Assembly (NCBI GenBank): GCA_002396645.1
Contig: DGYI01000003.1
Span: 42,551 to 106,550 of the forward strand
Direction: 5' to 3'
Length of the DNA: 64,000 nt
Source of the DNA: Firmicutes bacterium UBA5010
Lineage (GTDB): Bacteria > Bacillota > Clostridia > Tissierellales > Sedimentibacteraceae
Shown here piece by piece: positions 43,699-53,642 of the stretch. The translations under genes and the position numbers were made by a program. Every line of letters begins with the position of its first letter. Position 1 is the first letter of the stretch. Below the pieces are notes generated by a model, which ran no database searches, was not told the origin of the DNA, and worked only from the letters and a program-made list of their open reading frames with translations.

Positions 43699-45585
43699 AT
43701 GAAAAAAATAAAAGATTTTTTAATAAAAAATAATGGGACTATTATAGATGCAATGTATTACATATATTTTATAATTGCTATCGGAGTTAAAATATTTTAT
43801 TTTCAGTATACAACAGGCATAAGTGTAAACACTGCCAATTATAATGACGTAAATATGAATACAATGCGTGCGGCATTAAGTATTATATTGATGATATTTT
43901 CAGTTTTGTTCCTTTTATTTAAAAAGAGACGAAATGGTGTTCTATTTACAGCAAATATAATTTTAAGCGTTTTATTTCTCGCAGATACTCTATATTTCAG
44001 ATATTATCAGCTTCCTGTAAGTATATCCCTTATTTATCAGCTTAAGCTTATCGGAGATATAACCGGAAGTGCTGAAAGCTTATTTAGAATTAAAGATATA
44101 GTATATTTTATAGATTTACCGGTATACTTTATATTTTTCTTTACAAAAAAGGCTATAGGTAAAAAATACCCTTCTTCTGTTTTTAAAAGAGGATATGAAT
44201 TTGTGTGTGCAGTTTTTATAATGGTTATTTCTATTCTAATGTTCAGAACTTGTTTTGATAGAGCTAATACGGCATTGCATGCTTTTGACAGAAACTATGC
44301 GGCTAAGGATTTAAGTATTTTATATTATCATTATTATGATATTAAAAATTTTATACATGACGAAACCGAGAGAAGAAAGCCCTTAACGGCTGAAGAAAAG
44401 CAAATAGTATCAGATTATTTTGCAAATAAGAAAAAAGCTGAAAATCCAAGATATAACTCAATTGCAAAAGACAGAAATCTCATTATAGTCCAGGTCGAAG
44501 CATTTCAAGGCTTTGTTATAGAAAATACTATTAACGGACAGGAAATAACGCCTTTCTTAAACAGTCTTATAAAAGATAGCGTATATATGGAAAACATATA
44601 TCATCAGGTTGCAGGAGGAAATACCTCTGATGCTGAATTTATAACAAATAACTCCTTATATCCTATCGGCTCCGGGGCTATATATTTCAGATATCCGAAT
44701 AACCTTTATAATTCCTTGGCAAAGGCTTTAAAGGCTGAGAACTATACAACTTATGCATCTCATGCATATAAACCTTCTTTTTGGAACAGGCAAAATTTTT
44801 ATGATAACGCCGGATTTGATAACTTTTTTCATCTGTATAAATACGAGCTTGACGAGGTTATAGGATGGGCTGTAAGTGATGAGTCATTTTTCAGACAAAC
44901 TTTGGATATGGTAGATCTGAATAATAAATTTTATTCCTTCAATGTAACCTTAAGCAGTCATCATCCTTATGATGCTTTTATAGGTATGGGAAACCTTGAT
45001 GTCGGCAAATATCAAGGAAAGCAATTGGGCAGCTTCTTAAAGGGTGCCAGATATGATGATTACGCTTTGGAACGATTATTTGAGATGCTAAAAGAAAGAG
45101 GCATATACGATAATTCGGTAATAGTTATTTACGGCGATCATTCCGCATTATTTGAGGATCAAAAAGAAGATCTTTGTGAATTTATGGGTGTAGAATATAA
45201 TGAATTTAATTGGAAGAACTTGCAGCAGATACCTGTTATAATTCATGTGCCGGGTACAGGCCTGACTGAAAGAGTAACTAATGTCGGAGGACAAATTGAT
45301 ACTTTACCGACAGTTGCTAACCTTATGGGCTTAGATATGCCGTATATGTTGGGAAAGGATATGCTGAATATTCCTGATAACAAAGGCTACGCTGTTCTCA
45401 GATACAGCACGGTTATAACTGATGATTATATGTACATAAGTGATACGAGCAAATACTATGACATGAAGACAGGAGACGTAATAGACTCAAAAATTTATTC
45501 AGATGATTTAAAAAATAAATTATTGGATTTAAAGGTATCGGACATAATTATCAATAAAGACTATTTTAGAAAAATAAATAAATAG
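43699..45585 (+). CDS. LtaS-like sulfatase-fold phosphoglycerol transferase
   Basis: A 628-residue membrane enzyme: five membrane helices in the first 180 residues and an extracellular sulfatase domain. Key parts are LIIVQVEAFQGFVI (metal Glu), GGNTSDAEFITNNSLYP (catalytic Thr in the LtaS motif), SHAYKPSFWNR, FSFNVTLSSHHPY-type His, and VIYGDHSALF (metal Asp/His). LtaS-type enzymes polymerise glycerolphosphate from phosphatidylglycerol onto a glycolipid anchor. A role in lipoteichoic-acid-like polymer synthesis is inferred. Confidence 0.9.
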   Translation: MKKIKDFLIKNNGTIIDAMYYIYFIIAIGVKIFYFQYTTGISVNTANYNDVNMNTMRAALSIILMIFSVLFLLFKKRRNGVLFTANIILSVLFLADTLYFRYYQLPVSISLIYQLKLIGDITGSAESLFRIKDIVYFIDLPVYFIFFFTKKAIGKKYPSSVFKRGYEFVCAVFIMVISILMFRTCFDRANTALHAFDRNYAAKDLSILYYHYYDIKNFIHDETERRKPLTAEEKQIVSDYFANKKKAENPRYNSIAKDRNLIIVQVEAFQGFVIENTINGQEITPFLNSLIKDSVYMENIYHQVAGGNTSDAEFITNNSLYPIGSGAIYFRYPNNLYNSLAKALKAENYTTYASHAYKPSFWNRQNFYDNAGFDNFFHLYKYELDEVIGWAVSDESFFRQTLDMVDLNNKFYSFNVTLSSHHPYDAFIGMGNLDVGKYQGKQLGSFLKGARYDDYALERLFEMLKERGIYDNSVIVIYGDHSALFEDQKEDLCEFMGVEYNEFNWKNLQQIPVIIHVPGTGLTERVTNVGGQIDTLPTVANLMGLDMPYMLGKDMLNIPDNKGYAVLRYSTVITDDYMYISDTSKYYDMKTGDVIDSKIYSDDLKNKLLDLKVSDIIINKDYFRKINK

Positions 45586-45617
45586 AAATTTGTATTTTTA
45601 GCGGTGAGGAGATTCAA

Positions 45618-47777
45618 ATGAAAAAATTGATGAGTTATTCAAATTTTAATAGGGCAGCGATAATATTTATTGCATTATGCCTGTTGGTTGCTTTATATAC
45701 AGGCTTTCAAAGGATGAAGGTTGAGAATGATTACAAAACTGTAGAAATATCTTTAGACTATGAAGAAATGGTGAAATTTACAGACAGCACAGATGCAGAC
45801 TTGAAGTTTTGGTTAAATAAATTTAAAAGTCTGGGAGCGGAGTCAATCACGATTCAGGAAGAAACAATCAATACGCTGATAGATATGGATTATGATGTAA
45901 AAACCTTTATAGTCAGTGAATTGTCTCAAACACTGTATTGGGAAAAGGAGTTTCCCGCTGATTTGGCTGATGATATAAAGGGAAAAAAACTGTCAAACAA
46001 TGATGGTATATTGCGTATCGGAGACAAAGATATATACGAATATATAATTAAGGGGCTTTCATTGAGATATCCTGATGATTTCTATAAAGTATATGAAAGC
46101 GAAACAGATAATTACATAGTTTTATCAGGTATGGTTGATGATATATACTATGGTGCCAAAGAAAGAATATTTAATGTTTTCGGTGATATGATATACGAAA
46201 CAAAGAAGGTTGCGGATTCCAGATTATTTAACATAGGAATAGGATATTCGGATGAGAAGATCAATTTAGCTAAGGAATGCGGACTTGATATTATTTTAAG
46301 ACCTCTTAACTATCCCAGATTTACAGAAAAATTAGTAGATGCTTATAAATCAGAAAATGAAAAATACGGATTAAACCCAAGATTATACATAGTAAACGGT
46401 AAGGAAGTATTGGCTTATCCTAATAACAAGTTTGATTTAGAAGAATATTTAAGAGAAAATAACGTGATGCCTGTGTTAATTGAGGCAAGCAATCAAAGAG
46501 AAAATATAGAGTCCAAAGGGCTTGCAGAGCTTGTTTCAAGACTTAATTATAATACTGTAAGAGGCTTTACAATGTGGGACTGGATAAGACAAAAGTATAA
46601 GGCATACGGATATGATGGAGCTGAGGAAATAGAAAATTCAATATATCGTGCCGTTACAGAAAGAAATATCAGATTTGTTTTATTTAAGCCATTTTATGAA
46701 GGAACTGATAAGTATTTAACTGATATAGCTGAATATGAGAGAAGCTTTAACAGCTTAAAGGAAAGACTTGAACCTCATCAAATGAAACTGGGAAAAGCAA
46801 ACTCGATTACAGAGTTTCATATAGGAAATCTAAGACTTGCTATTTTATGCTTAGGTGTTGCAATAGCAAGCGTGTATTTGTTTAATGGAGTATTTAAGCT
46901 TCATAACAATATAGGAAAAATTTTATACTTAATATCGTTAGGAGCTTTTCTTGCTCCTTACGTGAGCAGGGGATTATCAGAAAAGTTATTTGCTCTGTGC
47001 GCAGCAATTGCTTTTTCGGGGCTGGCTGTTTATTACTTTATGACTATGATAAAGAAAATTAAAATGAGCAAAAAAGATTTAACGACTTCAAAGATGATAA
47101 TAAGCTCATCTATAGTGATGGTAATAAGCTGTTTAATTTCATTGGCAGGAGCAGCTTTCATAGTTGCAATATTAAGTGATGTAAGATATATGGTCGAACT
47201 GGATATTTTCAGAGGCGTTAAGATAGCTCAATTGTTGCCGTTCGGAATATATTTATTGATTTTAATTCTGCAGTTTATAAATGACAATATTACAGATAAT
47301 ACCCTAAAAACAATCGTAAGCCCGATAGGCAAGGTTTTAAATGCAGATATTAAGGTTTATTATATTTTATTAGCGGGTATATTAGGAGTCATAGGATATA
47401 TTTATATTGCCAGAACAGGTCATGAAACAAATGTACAACCGGCTGACTTAGAGCTGGTAGTCAGAAACTTTTTAGAAAATATTTTAATAGCAAGACCTAG
47501 AACAAAGGAATTTCTTATGGCATTTCCGGCTATATTTGCCGCTGTGTATGCCGCAAATAAAAAGATTCCTTTTGCAACAGAGGCATTTATGCTGATAGCT
47601 GTTATAGGAACATCTTCTATAATCAATACATTTTGTCATATAAGAACACCTTTGTATCTGTCAATTGACAGAACATTGATATCAATGGCATTTGGTATAA
47701 TTATCGGAGCTGCAGCAATAATTGTATTAAATGCTGTTTACAAGATTATTATTAATGTGCAGGAGCGACTAAGGTGA
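45618..47777 (+). CDS. DUF5693 family membrane protein
   Basis: A 719-residue protein: one N-terminal membrane helix (about residues 12-30), a large extracytoplasmic domain (about 31-405) that includes SLGAESITIQEETINTLIDM and TVRGFTMWDWIRQKYKAYGY, then about nine membrane helices to the end. This fits DUF5693, a family found next to csaB in Firmicutes. Its role is unknown; position suggests export or modification of a wall polysaccharide. It overlaps csaB by 4 nt (GTGA). Confidence 0.85.
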   Translation: MKKLMSYSNFNRAAIIFIALCLLVALYTGFQRMKVENDYKTVEISLDYEEMVKFTDSTDADLKFWLNKFKSLGAESITIQEETINTLIDMDYDVKTFIVSELSQTLYWEKEFPADLADDIKGKKLSNNDGILRIGDKDIYEYIIKGLSLRYPDDFYKVYESETDNYIVLSGMVDDIYYGAKERIFNVFGDMIYETKKVADSRLFNIGIGYSDEKINLAKECGLDIILRPLNYPRFTEKLVDAYKSENEKYGLNPRLYIVNGKEVLAYPNNKFDLEEYLRENNVMPVLIEASNQRENIESKGLAELVSRLNYNTVRGFTMWDWIRQKYKAYGYDGAEEIENSIYRAVTERNIRFVLFKPFYEGTDKYLTDIAEYERSFNSLKERLEPHQMKLGKANSITEFHIGNLRLAILCLGVAIASVYLFNGVFKLHNNIGKILYLISLGAFLAPYVSRGLSEKLFALCAAIAFSGLAVYYFMTMIKKIKMSKKDLTTSKMIISSSIVMVISCLISLAGAAFIVAILSDVRYMVELDIFRGVKIAQLLPFGIYLLILILQFINDNITDNTLKTIVSPIGKVLNADIKVYYILLAGILGVIGYIYIARTGHETNVQPADLELVVRNFLENILIARPRTKEFLMAFPAIFAAVYAANKKIPFATEAFMLIAVIGTSSIINTFCHIRTPLYLSIDRTLISMAFGIIIGAAAIIVLNAVYKIIINVQERLR

Positions 47778-48832
47778 AAAATATTTTACTGGCGGGTTAT
47801 TATGGATTCGGCAATCTGGGAGATGAAGCAATACTCGAAATGTTCTTAAAGTATTTCAGAGATAGCAGCAATATAAATAAAATAGTTGTTCTATCCGGAA
47901 ATCCTGAGGAAACAAATAAAAAATACGATGTAAATTCCATAAACAGATATAATATTATATCTGTTATCAATAGCTTATTTAAATCTGATGCTCTGGTTTT
48001 CGGAGGAGGAAGCCTATTACAGGATGTAACCAGCAAAAGAAGTATACACTACTATCTGTTTCTGATAAGACTGGCAAAGATAATGGGCAAAAAAGTAGTA
48101 TTGTTAAGCCAGGGAATAGGACCTATATCTCATGAGTATAATTTAAAATGTGCCGGAAGGGCTCTGAAAAAGGCTGATATAATTACTGTGCGTGATAATA
48201 TGTCTATGGATATACTTGAAACAATGAATATAGGAAAATCTAAGATTAAATTTTCTGCCGATCCGGTTATAGGGCTTGGATTTACTCGTGAAATAAAAAG
48301 TAGTGACAGAAAAACAAGAGTATGCTTTACTCTTAGAAATTGGAAAGATGTTGAGCTGACTGATGAAATATGCAGAGTTGTAGAAAAACTATATAATGAT
48401 GATATTGAATGCGTATTTATATGTTTTTATTATAATATGGATTTGTTTTTGATAGATGAATTGGAGAAGAAGCTTGGAAATAAGGCGAAATTTATCAAAA
48501 GCAGATTATCAACGCAAGAGGCAATGGAAATTATAAAAAGCGTCGATTTATTGGTGGGTATAAGACTTCATGCCTTAATTCTTTCCGCCTCTGCAAATGT
48601 GCCTTTTGTTGCCTTGTCATATGATCCTAAAATTGATCAGTTTTTGCAGTGCTTGGATATGAAAATATTTACGGATATAAACAACGAGGAGAGCATAGAC
48701 AGTGAAGCCTTATATGAGGAAATTATAGAAAAGCTAAGTAATGTAGCTCAGGAAAAAGAAAAACTTGAAAAAAGCGTAAATAAATTAAGAGAAACCATTC
48801 AGGTAAACTTAGATATAATAGATAATATATAA
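47774..48832 (+). CDS. csaB: Polysaccharide pyruvyl transferase CsaB
   Basis: The 352-residue enzyme has the N-terminal MKNILLAGYYGFGNLGDEAI, FGGGSLLQDVTSKRSIHYYL, VLLSQGIGPI and IRLHALILSASANVPFVALS signatures of CsaB, which adds pyruvate ketals to secondary wall polysaccharide so that SLH-domain S-layer proteins can bind. GTG 47774 has AGGAG 8 nt upstream. It is coupled to the DUF5693 gene and followed by a TagA-type transferase. Confidence 0.93.
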   Translation: MKNILLAGYYGFGNLGDEAILEMFLKYFRDSSNINKIVVLSGNPEETNKKYDVNSINRYNIISVINSLFKSDALVFGGGSLLQDVTSKRSIHYYLFLIRLAKIMGKKVVLLSQGIGPISHEYNLKCAGRALKKADIITVRDNMSMDILETMNIGKSKIKFSADPVIGLGFTREIKSSDRKTRVCFTLRNWKDVELTDEICRVVEKLYNDDIECVFICFYYNMDLFLIDELEKKLGNKAKFIKSRLSTQEAMEIIKSVDLLVGIRLHALILSASANVPFVALSYDPKIDQFLQCLDMKIFTDINNEESIDSEALYEEIIEKLSNVAQEKEKLEKSVNKLRETIQVNLDIIDNI

Positions 48833-48873
48833 GTTTAGCTAAAGATATTTTAATAAATAGCATGGAGATTAAT

Positions 48874-49641
48874 ATGAAAAAAATAGATATAATGGGAACT
48901 CGCATAGACAATGTAACTATGGACGAAGCTGTTAATGCTTGTGAAAAGAAGATTGCGAGCGGCGAACAATACATTATTTATACTCCAAATACCGAGTTTG
49001 TAATGATGGCAAGAAAAGATGAAGAGTTTAAAAATCTGTTGAATAAATCAGACTTAAATATACCTGATGGCATAGGCCTTATATACGCAGCTAAAATTAA
49101 AAAGCATCCATTAAAGGAAAAAGTAGCCGGCTATGATTTGACTGTAAATCTTATTAGACTTGCCAATCAAAAAAAGCTGAAAATATATTTTGTGGGCGGT
49201 AAACCTGGAATTGCCGGGAGAGCTGCACAAAACATAAAGAATGATTTTCCTGATATAAATATTGTAGGGATAAGCGATGGATATTTTAAAGGTACTCATC
49301 TTGACATACAGGGACACGAGGAAGAAAAAAGGCTCATAGATGATATAAACAATAAAGCTCCCGATATACTTTTTGTAGGATTTGGAGCAAAAAAACAGGA
49401 AAAATGGATAGAATACAATAAAGGACTTATAAGTACCAAGATAATAGTCGGAAACGGCGGTACTGTTGACGGCTTGGCAGGAGAAGTAAAAAGAGCCCCT
49501 GATATATACATAAAATTAGGGCTTGAATGGTTTTATAGACTTATGAAAGAGCCTAAAAGAATAAAAAGGCAGATGCTTTTACCAAAGTTTATGCTTAAGG
49601 TAATATTCAGCGGAAGAGATATAATAAAAGAAATCGAATAA
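48874..49641 (+). CDS. tagA: WecG/TagA-family N-acetylmannosaminyltransferase
   Basis: A 255-residue GT26 glycosyltransferase. Motifs: MGTRIDNVTMDEAV, IYTPNTEFVMMAR, LNIPDGIGLIYAAK, YFVGGKPGIAGRAA, ILFVGFGAKKQEKWI and GNGGTVDGLAGEVKRAPDIY. It transfers ManNAc to undecaprenyl-PP-GlcNAc to start teichoic-type wall polymer. ATG 48874 follows GGAG at 48864-48867; an in-frame ATG at 48862 overlaps that site. Confidence 0.93.
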   Translation: MKKIDIMGTRIDNVTMDEAVNACEKKIASGEQYIIYTPNTEFVMMARKDEEFKNLLNKSDLNIPDGIGLIYAAKIKKHPLKEKVAGYDLTVNLIRLANQKKLKIYFVGGKPGIAGRAAQNIKNDFPDINIVGISDGYFKGTHLDIQGHEEEKRLIDDINNKAPDILFVGFGAKKQEKWIEYNKGLISTKIIVGNGGTVDGLAGEVKRAPDIYIKLGLEWFYRLMKEPKRIKRQMLLPKFMLKVIFSGRDIIKEIE

Positions 49642-49656
49642 ATGGAGTGTAATCAT

Positions 49657-50307
49657 ATGAAGCTTTTTATTGATACCGCAAATATAGATGAGATAAAAAA
49701 AGCAAGTGATATGGGCGTAGTTTGCGGAGTTACAACAAATCCTTCTTTGATAGCTAAAGAAGGAAGAGATTTTCATAAAACAATACAGGAAATAGCTGAA
49801 ATTGTGGATGGACCTATAAGTGCCGAAGTTATAGCAACTCAAAGCGATGAAATGGTTAAAGAAGCTTTAATACTTTCCGAAATACATAAAAATATAGTTA
49901 TAAAAATACCGATGACCGAAGAAGGATTAAAAGCTGTAAAGATTCTTTCGTCAAAGGGAATAAAAACAAATGTGACCTTAGTGTTTTCAGCGGCTCAAGC
50001 TTTGCTTGCAGCTAAAGCGGGAGCAAGCTATGTAAGTCCGTTTGCAGGCAGATTAGATGATATAGGACTTGATGGGATGCTGCTGATAAAAGAAATTGTT
50101 GATATATTCAGCAATTATTCTGATATAAAAACAGAAGTCATTGCTGCGAGCATAAGAAATCCGATACATGTTACTAAAGCCGCATCCTTAGGCTGTCATA
50201 TAGCAACTGTTCCGTTTAAAATATTAAGTCAAATGCTTAATCATCCATTGACAGATAAAGGAATACAGCAATTTTTAGCAGACTGGGGAAATACATTCAG
50301 TAAATAA
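49657..50307 (+). CDS. Transaldolase / fructose-6-phosphate aldolase family
   Basis: A 216-residue short-type transaldolase. It begins [20 protein letters not shown], has [27 protein letters not shown], the Schiff-base Lys region, [32 protein letters not shown] and [10 protein letters not shown]. Catalyses dihydroxyacetone transfer in the non-oxidative pentose phosphate pathway (or fructose 6-phosphate aldol cleavage; the subtypes are not separable by eye). ATG 49657 is chosen because GGAG at 49644-49647 precedes it. Followed by both transketolase halves. Confidence 0.92.
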   Translation: MKLFIDTANIDEIKKASDMGVVCGVTTNPSLIAKEGRDFHKTIQEIAEIVDGPISAEVIATQSDEMVKEALILSEIHKNIVIKIPMTEEGLKAVKILSSKGIKTNVTLVFSAAQALLAAKAGASYVSPFAGRLDDIGLDGMLLIKEIVDIFSNYSDIKTEVIAASIRNPIHVTKAASLGCHIATVPFKILSQMLNHPLTDKGIQQFLADWGNTFSK

Positions 50308-50336
50308 AAAATTTTTTATAAGGAAGGGTAAAAATT

Positions 50337-51149
50337 ATGAGTTACGCGCAATTAGAAAAAATAGCTAACAACATAAGACAAAGCATTATTCAAATGGTTT
50401 ACGATGCTTCAAGCGGACATCCGGGAGGCTCGCTTTCGGCAGTAGAAATACTTAGCTATTTATACTTTAAGGAGATGAATATAAGCGATCCGAATGATGA
50501 AAACAGAGACAGATTCATTTTGTCCAAGGGTCATGCAGCTCCTGTTCTTTATGCGGTTTTGGCCGAAAAAGGCTTTATAGAAAAGGATTCACTTAAAACT
50601 TTAAGAAAGATAAACTCTAAGCTGCAAGGACATCCTGACATGAAAAAAGTTGCGGGAGTAGAAGCATCTACAGGTTCTTTGGGTCAGGGACTATCTATAG
50701 CCAACGGTATGGCATACGGATTCAGAATGGATAACAGACCGAGCAGAGTATTTGTACTTCTTGGAGACGGTGAAGTTCAGGAAGGCATGATATGGGAAGC
50801 TGCAATGTTTGCGGGACATAATAAATTGAGCAATGTAACTGCTGTTTTAGACCATAATGGTTTGCAAATAGACGGAAAAAACGAAGATGTCGTTTCAGTT
50901 GAACCCTTAGATAAAAAATTTGAAGCCTTCGGATGGCACGTCATTAAAATAGACGGCAATGATTTTAGTGATATAGAGAAAGCTTTTGAAGAAAGAAAGA
51001 AAATAACAGACAAACCTGTTATGATAATTGCAAAAACCGTAAAAGGTAAAGGCGTATCATATATGGAGAATGTTGCGGGCTGGCACGGAAAGGCTCCGAA
51101 TGATGAAGAGCTAAGCCTTGCACTTAAAGAGTTAGGAGGTAACAAGTAA
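50337..51149 (+). CDS. Transketolase, N-terminal subunit
   Basis: The 270-residue thiamine diphosphate-binding half of a split transketolase: ASSGHPGGSLSAVEIL, ILSKGHAAPVLYAVLAE, TGSLGQGLSIANGMA and GDGEVQEGMIWEAAMFA (ThDP motif GDGxxxE), then KTVKGKGVSYMEN. It pairs with the C-terminal half that follows with a 1-nt overlap. AAGGAAGGG precedes ATG. The complex supplies erythrose 4-phosphate and ribose 5-phosphate. Confidence 0.95.
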   Translation: MSYAQLEKIANNIRQSIIQMVYDASSGHPGGSLSAVEILSYLYFKEMNISDPNDENRDRFILSKGHAAPVLYAVLAEKGFIEKDSLKTLRKINSKLQGHPDMKKVAGVEASTGSLGQGLSIANGMAYGFRMDNRPSRVFVLLGDGEVQEGMIWEAAMFAGHNKLSNVTAVLDHNGLQIDGKNEDVVSVEPLDKKFEAFGWHVIKIDGNDFSDIEKAFEERKKITDKPVMIIAKTVKGKGVSYMENVAGWHGKAPNDEELSLALKELGGNK

Positions 51150-52078
51150 TGGCTAAAGTAGCAACGAGACAGGCGTATGGAGAGGCTCTTAAAAAATTAG
51201 CTGCAGAAAATCCTAATATAGTGGTACTTGATGCGGATTTGTCAAAATCCACCATGACTGCTGAGTTTAAGAAGGTAGCTCCCGAAAGATTTATAAACGT
51301 TGGAATAGCAGAACAAAACTTAATCGGAACAGCCGCAGGATTATCTCTTGCGGGTAAGGTTGCTTTTGCGAGCACATTTGCGATGTTTGCGGCAGGAAGA
51401 GCATTTGAAATTATAAGAAATACTGTTGCCTATCCTAAATTAAATGTCAAAATAGCGGCAACTCATGCCGGATTGACGGTAGGCGAGGATGGAGCATCTC
51501 ATCAAGCTATTGAAGATTTAAGCTTAATGAGAAGCATACCGAATATGGTAGTTTTAAATCCGGCAGACGGAATAGAAGCTCAAAAAGCTGTAATCGCGTC
51601 AGCAAACTATGATGGGCCTGTTTATATAAGGCTTGGAAGATCAGCGGTTGAGGAAATTTTTGATGAAAATTATGAGTTTGAAATCGGCAAAGGTGTGGAA
51701 TTAAAAGATGGAACAGATGTGACAATTATAGCTACCGGCATAATGGTTGAAAAAGCTTTAAAAGCTTATGAGATACTAAAGGCTGATGGCATAAATGCAA
51801 GGGTTATTAATATACACACAATAAAGCCGATAGATGCTGAATTAATAATAAAAGCTGCAAAGGAAACAAAGAAAATAGTGACAGCTGAGGAGCATAGCAT
51901 AATCGGAGGGCTGGGCAGCGCTGTACTGGAATCGATATCTGAGGAGTGTCCTGTTCCTGTAATAAGAATAGGGGTAAAGGATACTTTCGGAGAATCAGGA
52001 AAACCGAACGAATTATTAGAAAAGTACGGTTTAACAGAAAAAGAAATAGTTGAAGCAGTTAAAAAGCTGGTTAAATAA
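51149..52078 (+). CDS. Transketolase, C-terminal subunit
   Basis: The 309-residue partner holds the pyrimidine-binding and C-terminal domains: VVLDADLSKSTMT, FINVGIAEQNLIGTAAGLSL (catalytic Glu), THAGLTVGEDGASHQAIEDL, IRLGRSAV and the C-terminal TAEEHSIIGGLGSAV. Split transketolases are common in Clostridia and archaea; this is not a broken gene, since each half has its own ribosome binding site. TAATG overlap couples it to the N-terminal half. Confidence 0.95.
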   Translation: MAKVATRQAYGEALKKLAAENPNIVVLDADLSKSTMTAEFKKVAPERFINVGIAEQNLIGTAAGLSLAGKVAFASTFAMFAAGRAFEIIRNTVAYPKLNVKIAATHAGLTVGEDGASHQAIEDLSLMRSIPNMVVLNPADGIEAQKAVIASANYDGPVYIRLGRSAVEEIFDENYEFEIGKGVELKDGTDVTIIATGIMVEKALKAYEILKADGINARVINIHTIKPIDAELIIKAAKETKKIVTAEEHSIIGGLGSAVLESISEECPVPVIRIGVKDTFGESGKPNELLEKYGLTEKEIVEAVKKLVK

Positions 52079-52098
52079 ATAAAAGATTAGTTTTTAAA

Positions 52099-52152
52099 AG
52101 TCCCTGATTTGTTAGTATTGGATAGTACTAATAAATCAGGGACTATGTTTTT
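52099..52152 (+). terminator. Rho-independent terminator after the transketolase genes
   Basis: AGTCCCTGATTTGTTAGTA (52099-52117) pairs with TACTAATAAATCAGGGACT (52126-52144), followed by ATGTTTTTTTT. Confidence 0.92.
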
Positions 52153-52236
52153 TTTCTTACATAATTGAAACAATGGCGAATATACTTAATAGTAGAATAG
52201 ATTAACGTTGATATTAGCGTTAAATGGGAGGGTAAT

Positions 52237-52671
52237 ATGAAAAAATATATAGGAATTATCGCTATTGTTGTTTTAGTTGTTGCGCTAATATATTTCTTTA
52301 GATTCGCGAAGTCTAAGCCTAAAACAGTCAGCTTCAGCCCAGTCGAAGAAAATGAAATACCCGCACAAATAACTGAAATCCTACCAAATTATAGAATGAA
52401 AGAAAAAGCATTAGTTTGTAAAGTTAATGATGAAATATACGTAGTTGTAACAAGAGGAGAAAAAAGTTCTGCCGGATATGGAGTAGAAATTAAAAAAATC
52501 TTACTGGAGACTGCCGATAACGAGCAAATAGTGAGAGTAGTTGCACAGTTTACAGACCCTAAGCCTGGGGAGGTTCAGGCGCAGGTGCTTACATATCCTT
52601 ATGTTGTCGTAAAAACCGATTTAAAGGAATTACCTCAAAAAGTAATCTTGGATAAAGAGTATAAAAAGTAA
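52237..52671 (+). CDS. Membrane-anchored PrcB-like protein
   Basis: A 144-residue protein with an N-terminal membrane anchor (about residues 3-22) and a small extracytoplasmic domain resembling the PrcB C-terminal family: VCKVNDEIYVVVTRGEKSSA then GYGVEIKKI and FTDPKPGEVQAQVLTYPYVV. In Treponema PrcB is a component of the dentilisin protease complex; here the function is unknown. AGGGAGGGT precedes ATG 52237. Monocistronic, between two terminators. Confidence 0.75.
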   Translation: MKKYIGIIAIVVLVVALIYFFRFAKSKPKTVSFSPVEENEIPAQITEILPNYRMKEKALVCKVNDEIYVVVTRGEKSSAGYGVEIKKILLETADNEQIVRVVAQFTDPKPGEVQAQVLTYPYVVVKTDLKELPQKVILDKEYKK

Positions 52672-52692
52672 ATAAGAATCAGAATTGTAAAG

Positions 52693-52738
52693 CAAAAGTG
52701 TGCAGATCAAAAAAGAGATACACGCTTTTGTTTTTTTA
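52693..52738 (+). terminator. Rho-independent terminator after the PrcB-like gene
   Basis: CAAAAGTGTG (52693-52702) pairs with CACGCTTTTG (52721-52730, one G-U), followed by TTTTTTT. The remaining 52739-52955 is extremely AT-rich with A tracts, presumably the ftsE promoter; I cannot pick out a single clear promoter. Confidence 0.82.
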
Positions 52739-52955
52739 TGTTCTTTATTAATCATATATTATATTGCTTTCTTAGGGTAAAATCTTAAAATTTGTATAAA
52801 TTTGAATAAATTTTAAAAAAAGGGTTTTAATTTTTGTTTAAATAAAGTAAAATAAGGTAGAAAAAATATTAAAAATCATGTAAAATGTAATATAGCATAA
52901 AAAAATGATAAAATACATAAGGTAAGATTAACAAAATTATTGCAGAGGTGAAAAA

Positions 52956-53642
52956 GTGTTTGAGTTTATAGATGTAAGTAAAATATATAAAAAAGAATTT
53001 CTGGCTGTCAATAATATAAATTTAAAAATTACTCCCGGAGAATTTGTTTTCCTTGTAGGAAGAAGCGGAGCCGGCAAAAGTACACTTGTAAAGCTGCTTT
53101 TAAAAGAAGAGAATCCTACAATGGGAACAATATTATATAAAGGTGAAAATATAACCAAAATCAGAAGAAGAAATATCTCTGGCTATCGAAGAAACATAGG
53201 CTTTGTTTTTCAGGACTTCAGACTTTTGCCTAAGATGACTGTTTATGAAAACGTAGCCTTCGCTATGGAAATTATAGGTACAAGCAATAAAACTATAAGG
53301 CGGGAAATACCTACGGTATTGAGTATGGTAGGACTTGCGGATAAGGCAAAATCATATCCGGACGAGCTTTCCGGGGGTGAAAAGCAGCGTGTAGCTATCG
53401 CAAGAGCCGTTGTAAACAGACCCGAAACAATAATTGCGGATGAACCTACAGGAAATCTTGATCATGACACATCATTAGAAATCATGAAAATATTCACAGA
53501 AATAAACAAACGTGGTACAACCTTGATTATGGCAACACACGACAGAGAAATAGTTAACAGAATGCAAAAAAGAGTAGTAGAGATAAAAAAAGGCTCTATA
53601 ATAAGAGACATTAAATCAGGGGGGTATCAAAATGAGTTCTAA
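52956..53642 (+). CDS. ftsE: Cell division ATP-binding protein FtsE
   Basis: A 228-residue ABC ATPase with VGRSGAGKSTLVKLL, Q-loop VFQDFRLLPKMTVYENVAFA (FtsE-typical RLLP), signature LSGGEKQRVAIARAVV, Walker B IIADEPTGNLD and MATHDREIVN. With FtsX it controls peptidoglycan hydrolases. GTG start at 52956 with AGAGGTGA upstream. Overlaps ftsX by 11 nt. Confidence 0.95.
   Translation: MFEFIDVSKIYKKEFLAVNNINLKITPGEFVFLVGRSGAGKSTLVKLLLKEENPTMGTILYKGENITKIRRRNISGYRRNIGFVFQDFRLLPKMTVYENVAFAMEIIGTSNKTIRREIPTVLSMVGLADKAKSYPDELSGGEKQRVAIARAVVNRPETIIADEPTGNLDHDTSLEIMKIFTEINKRGTTLIMATHDREIVNRMQKRVVEIKKGSIIRDIKSGGYQNEF

Noticed and set aside
51149..52078. Possibility that the transketolase is a frameshifted single gene
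   Set aside because: Both halves have proper starts and ribosome binding sites and split transketolases are standard in Clostridia.
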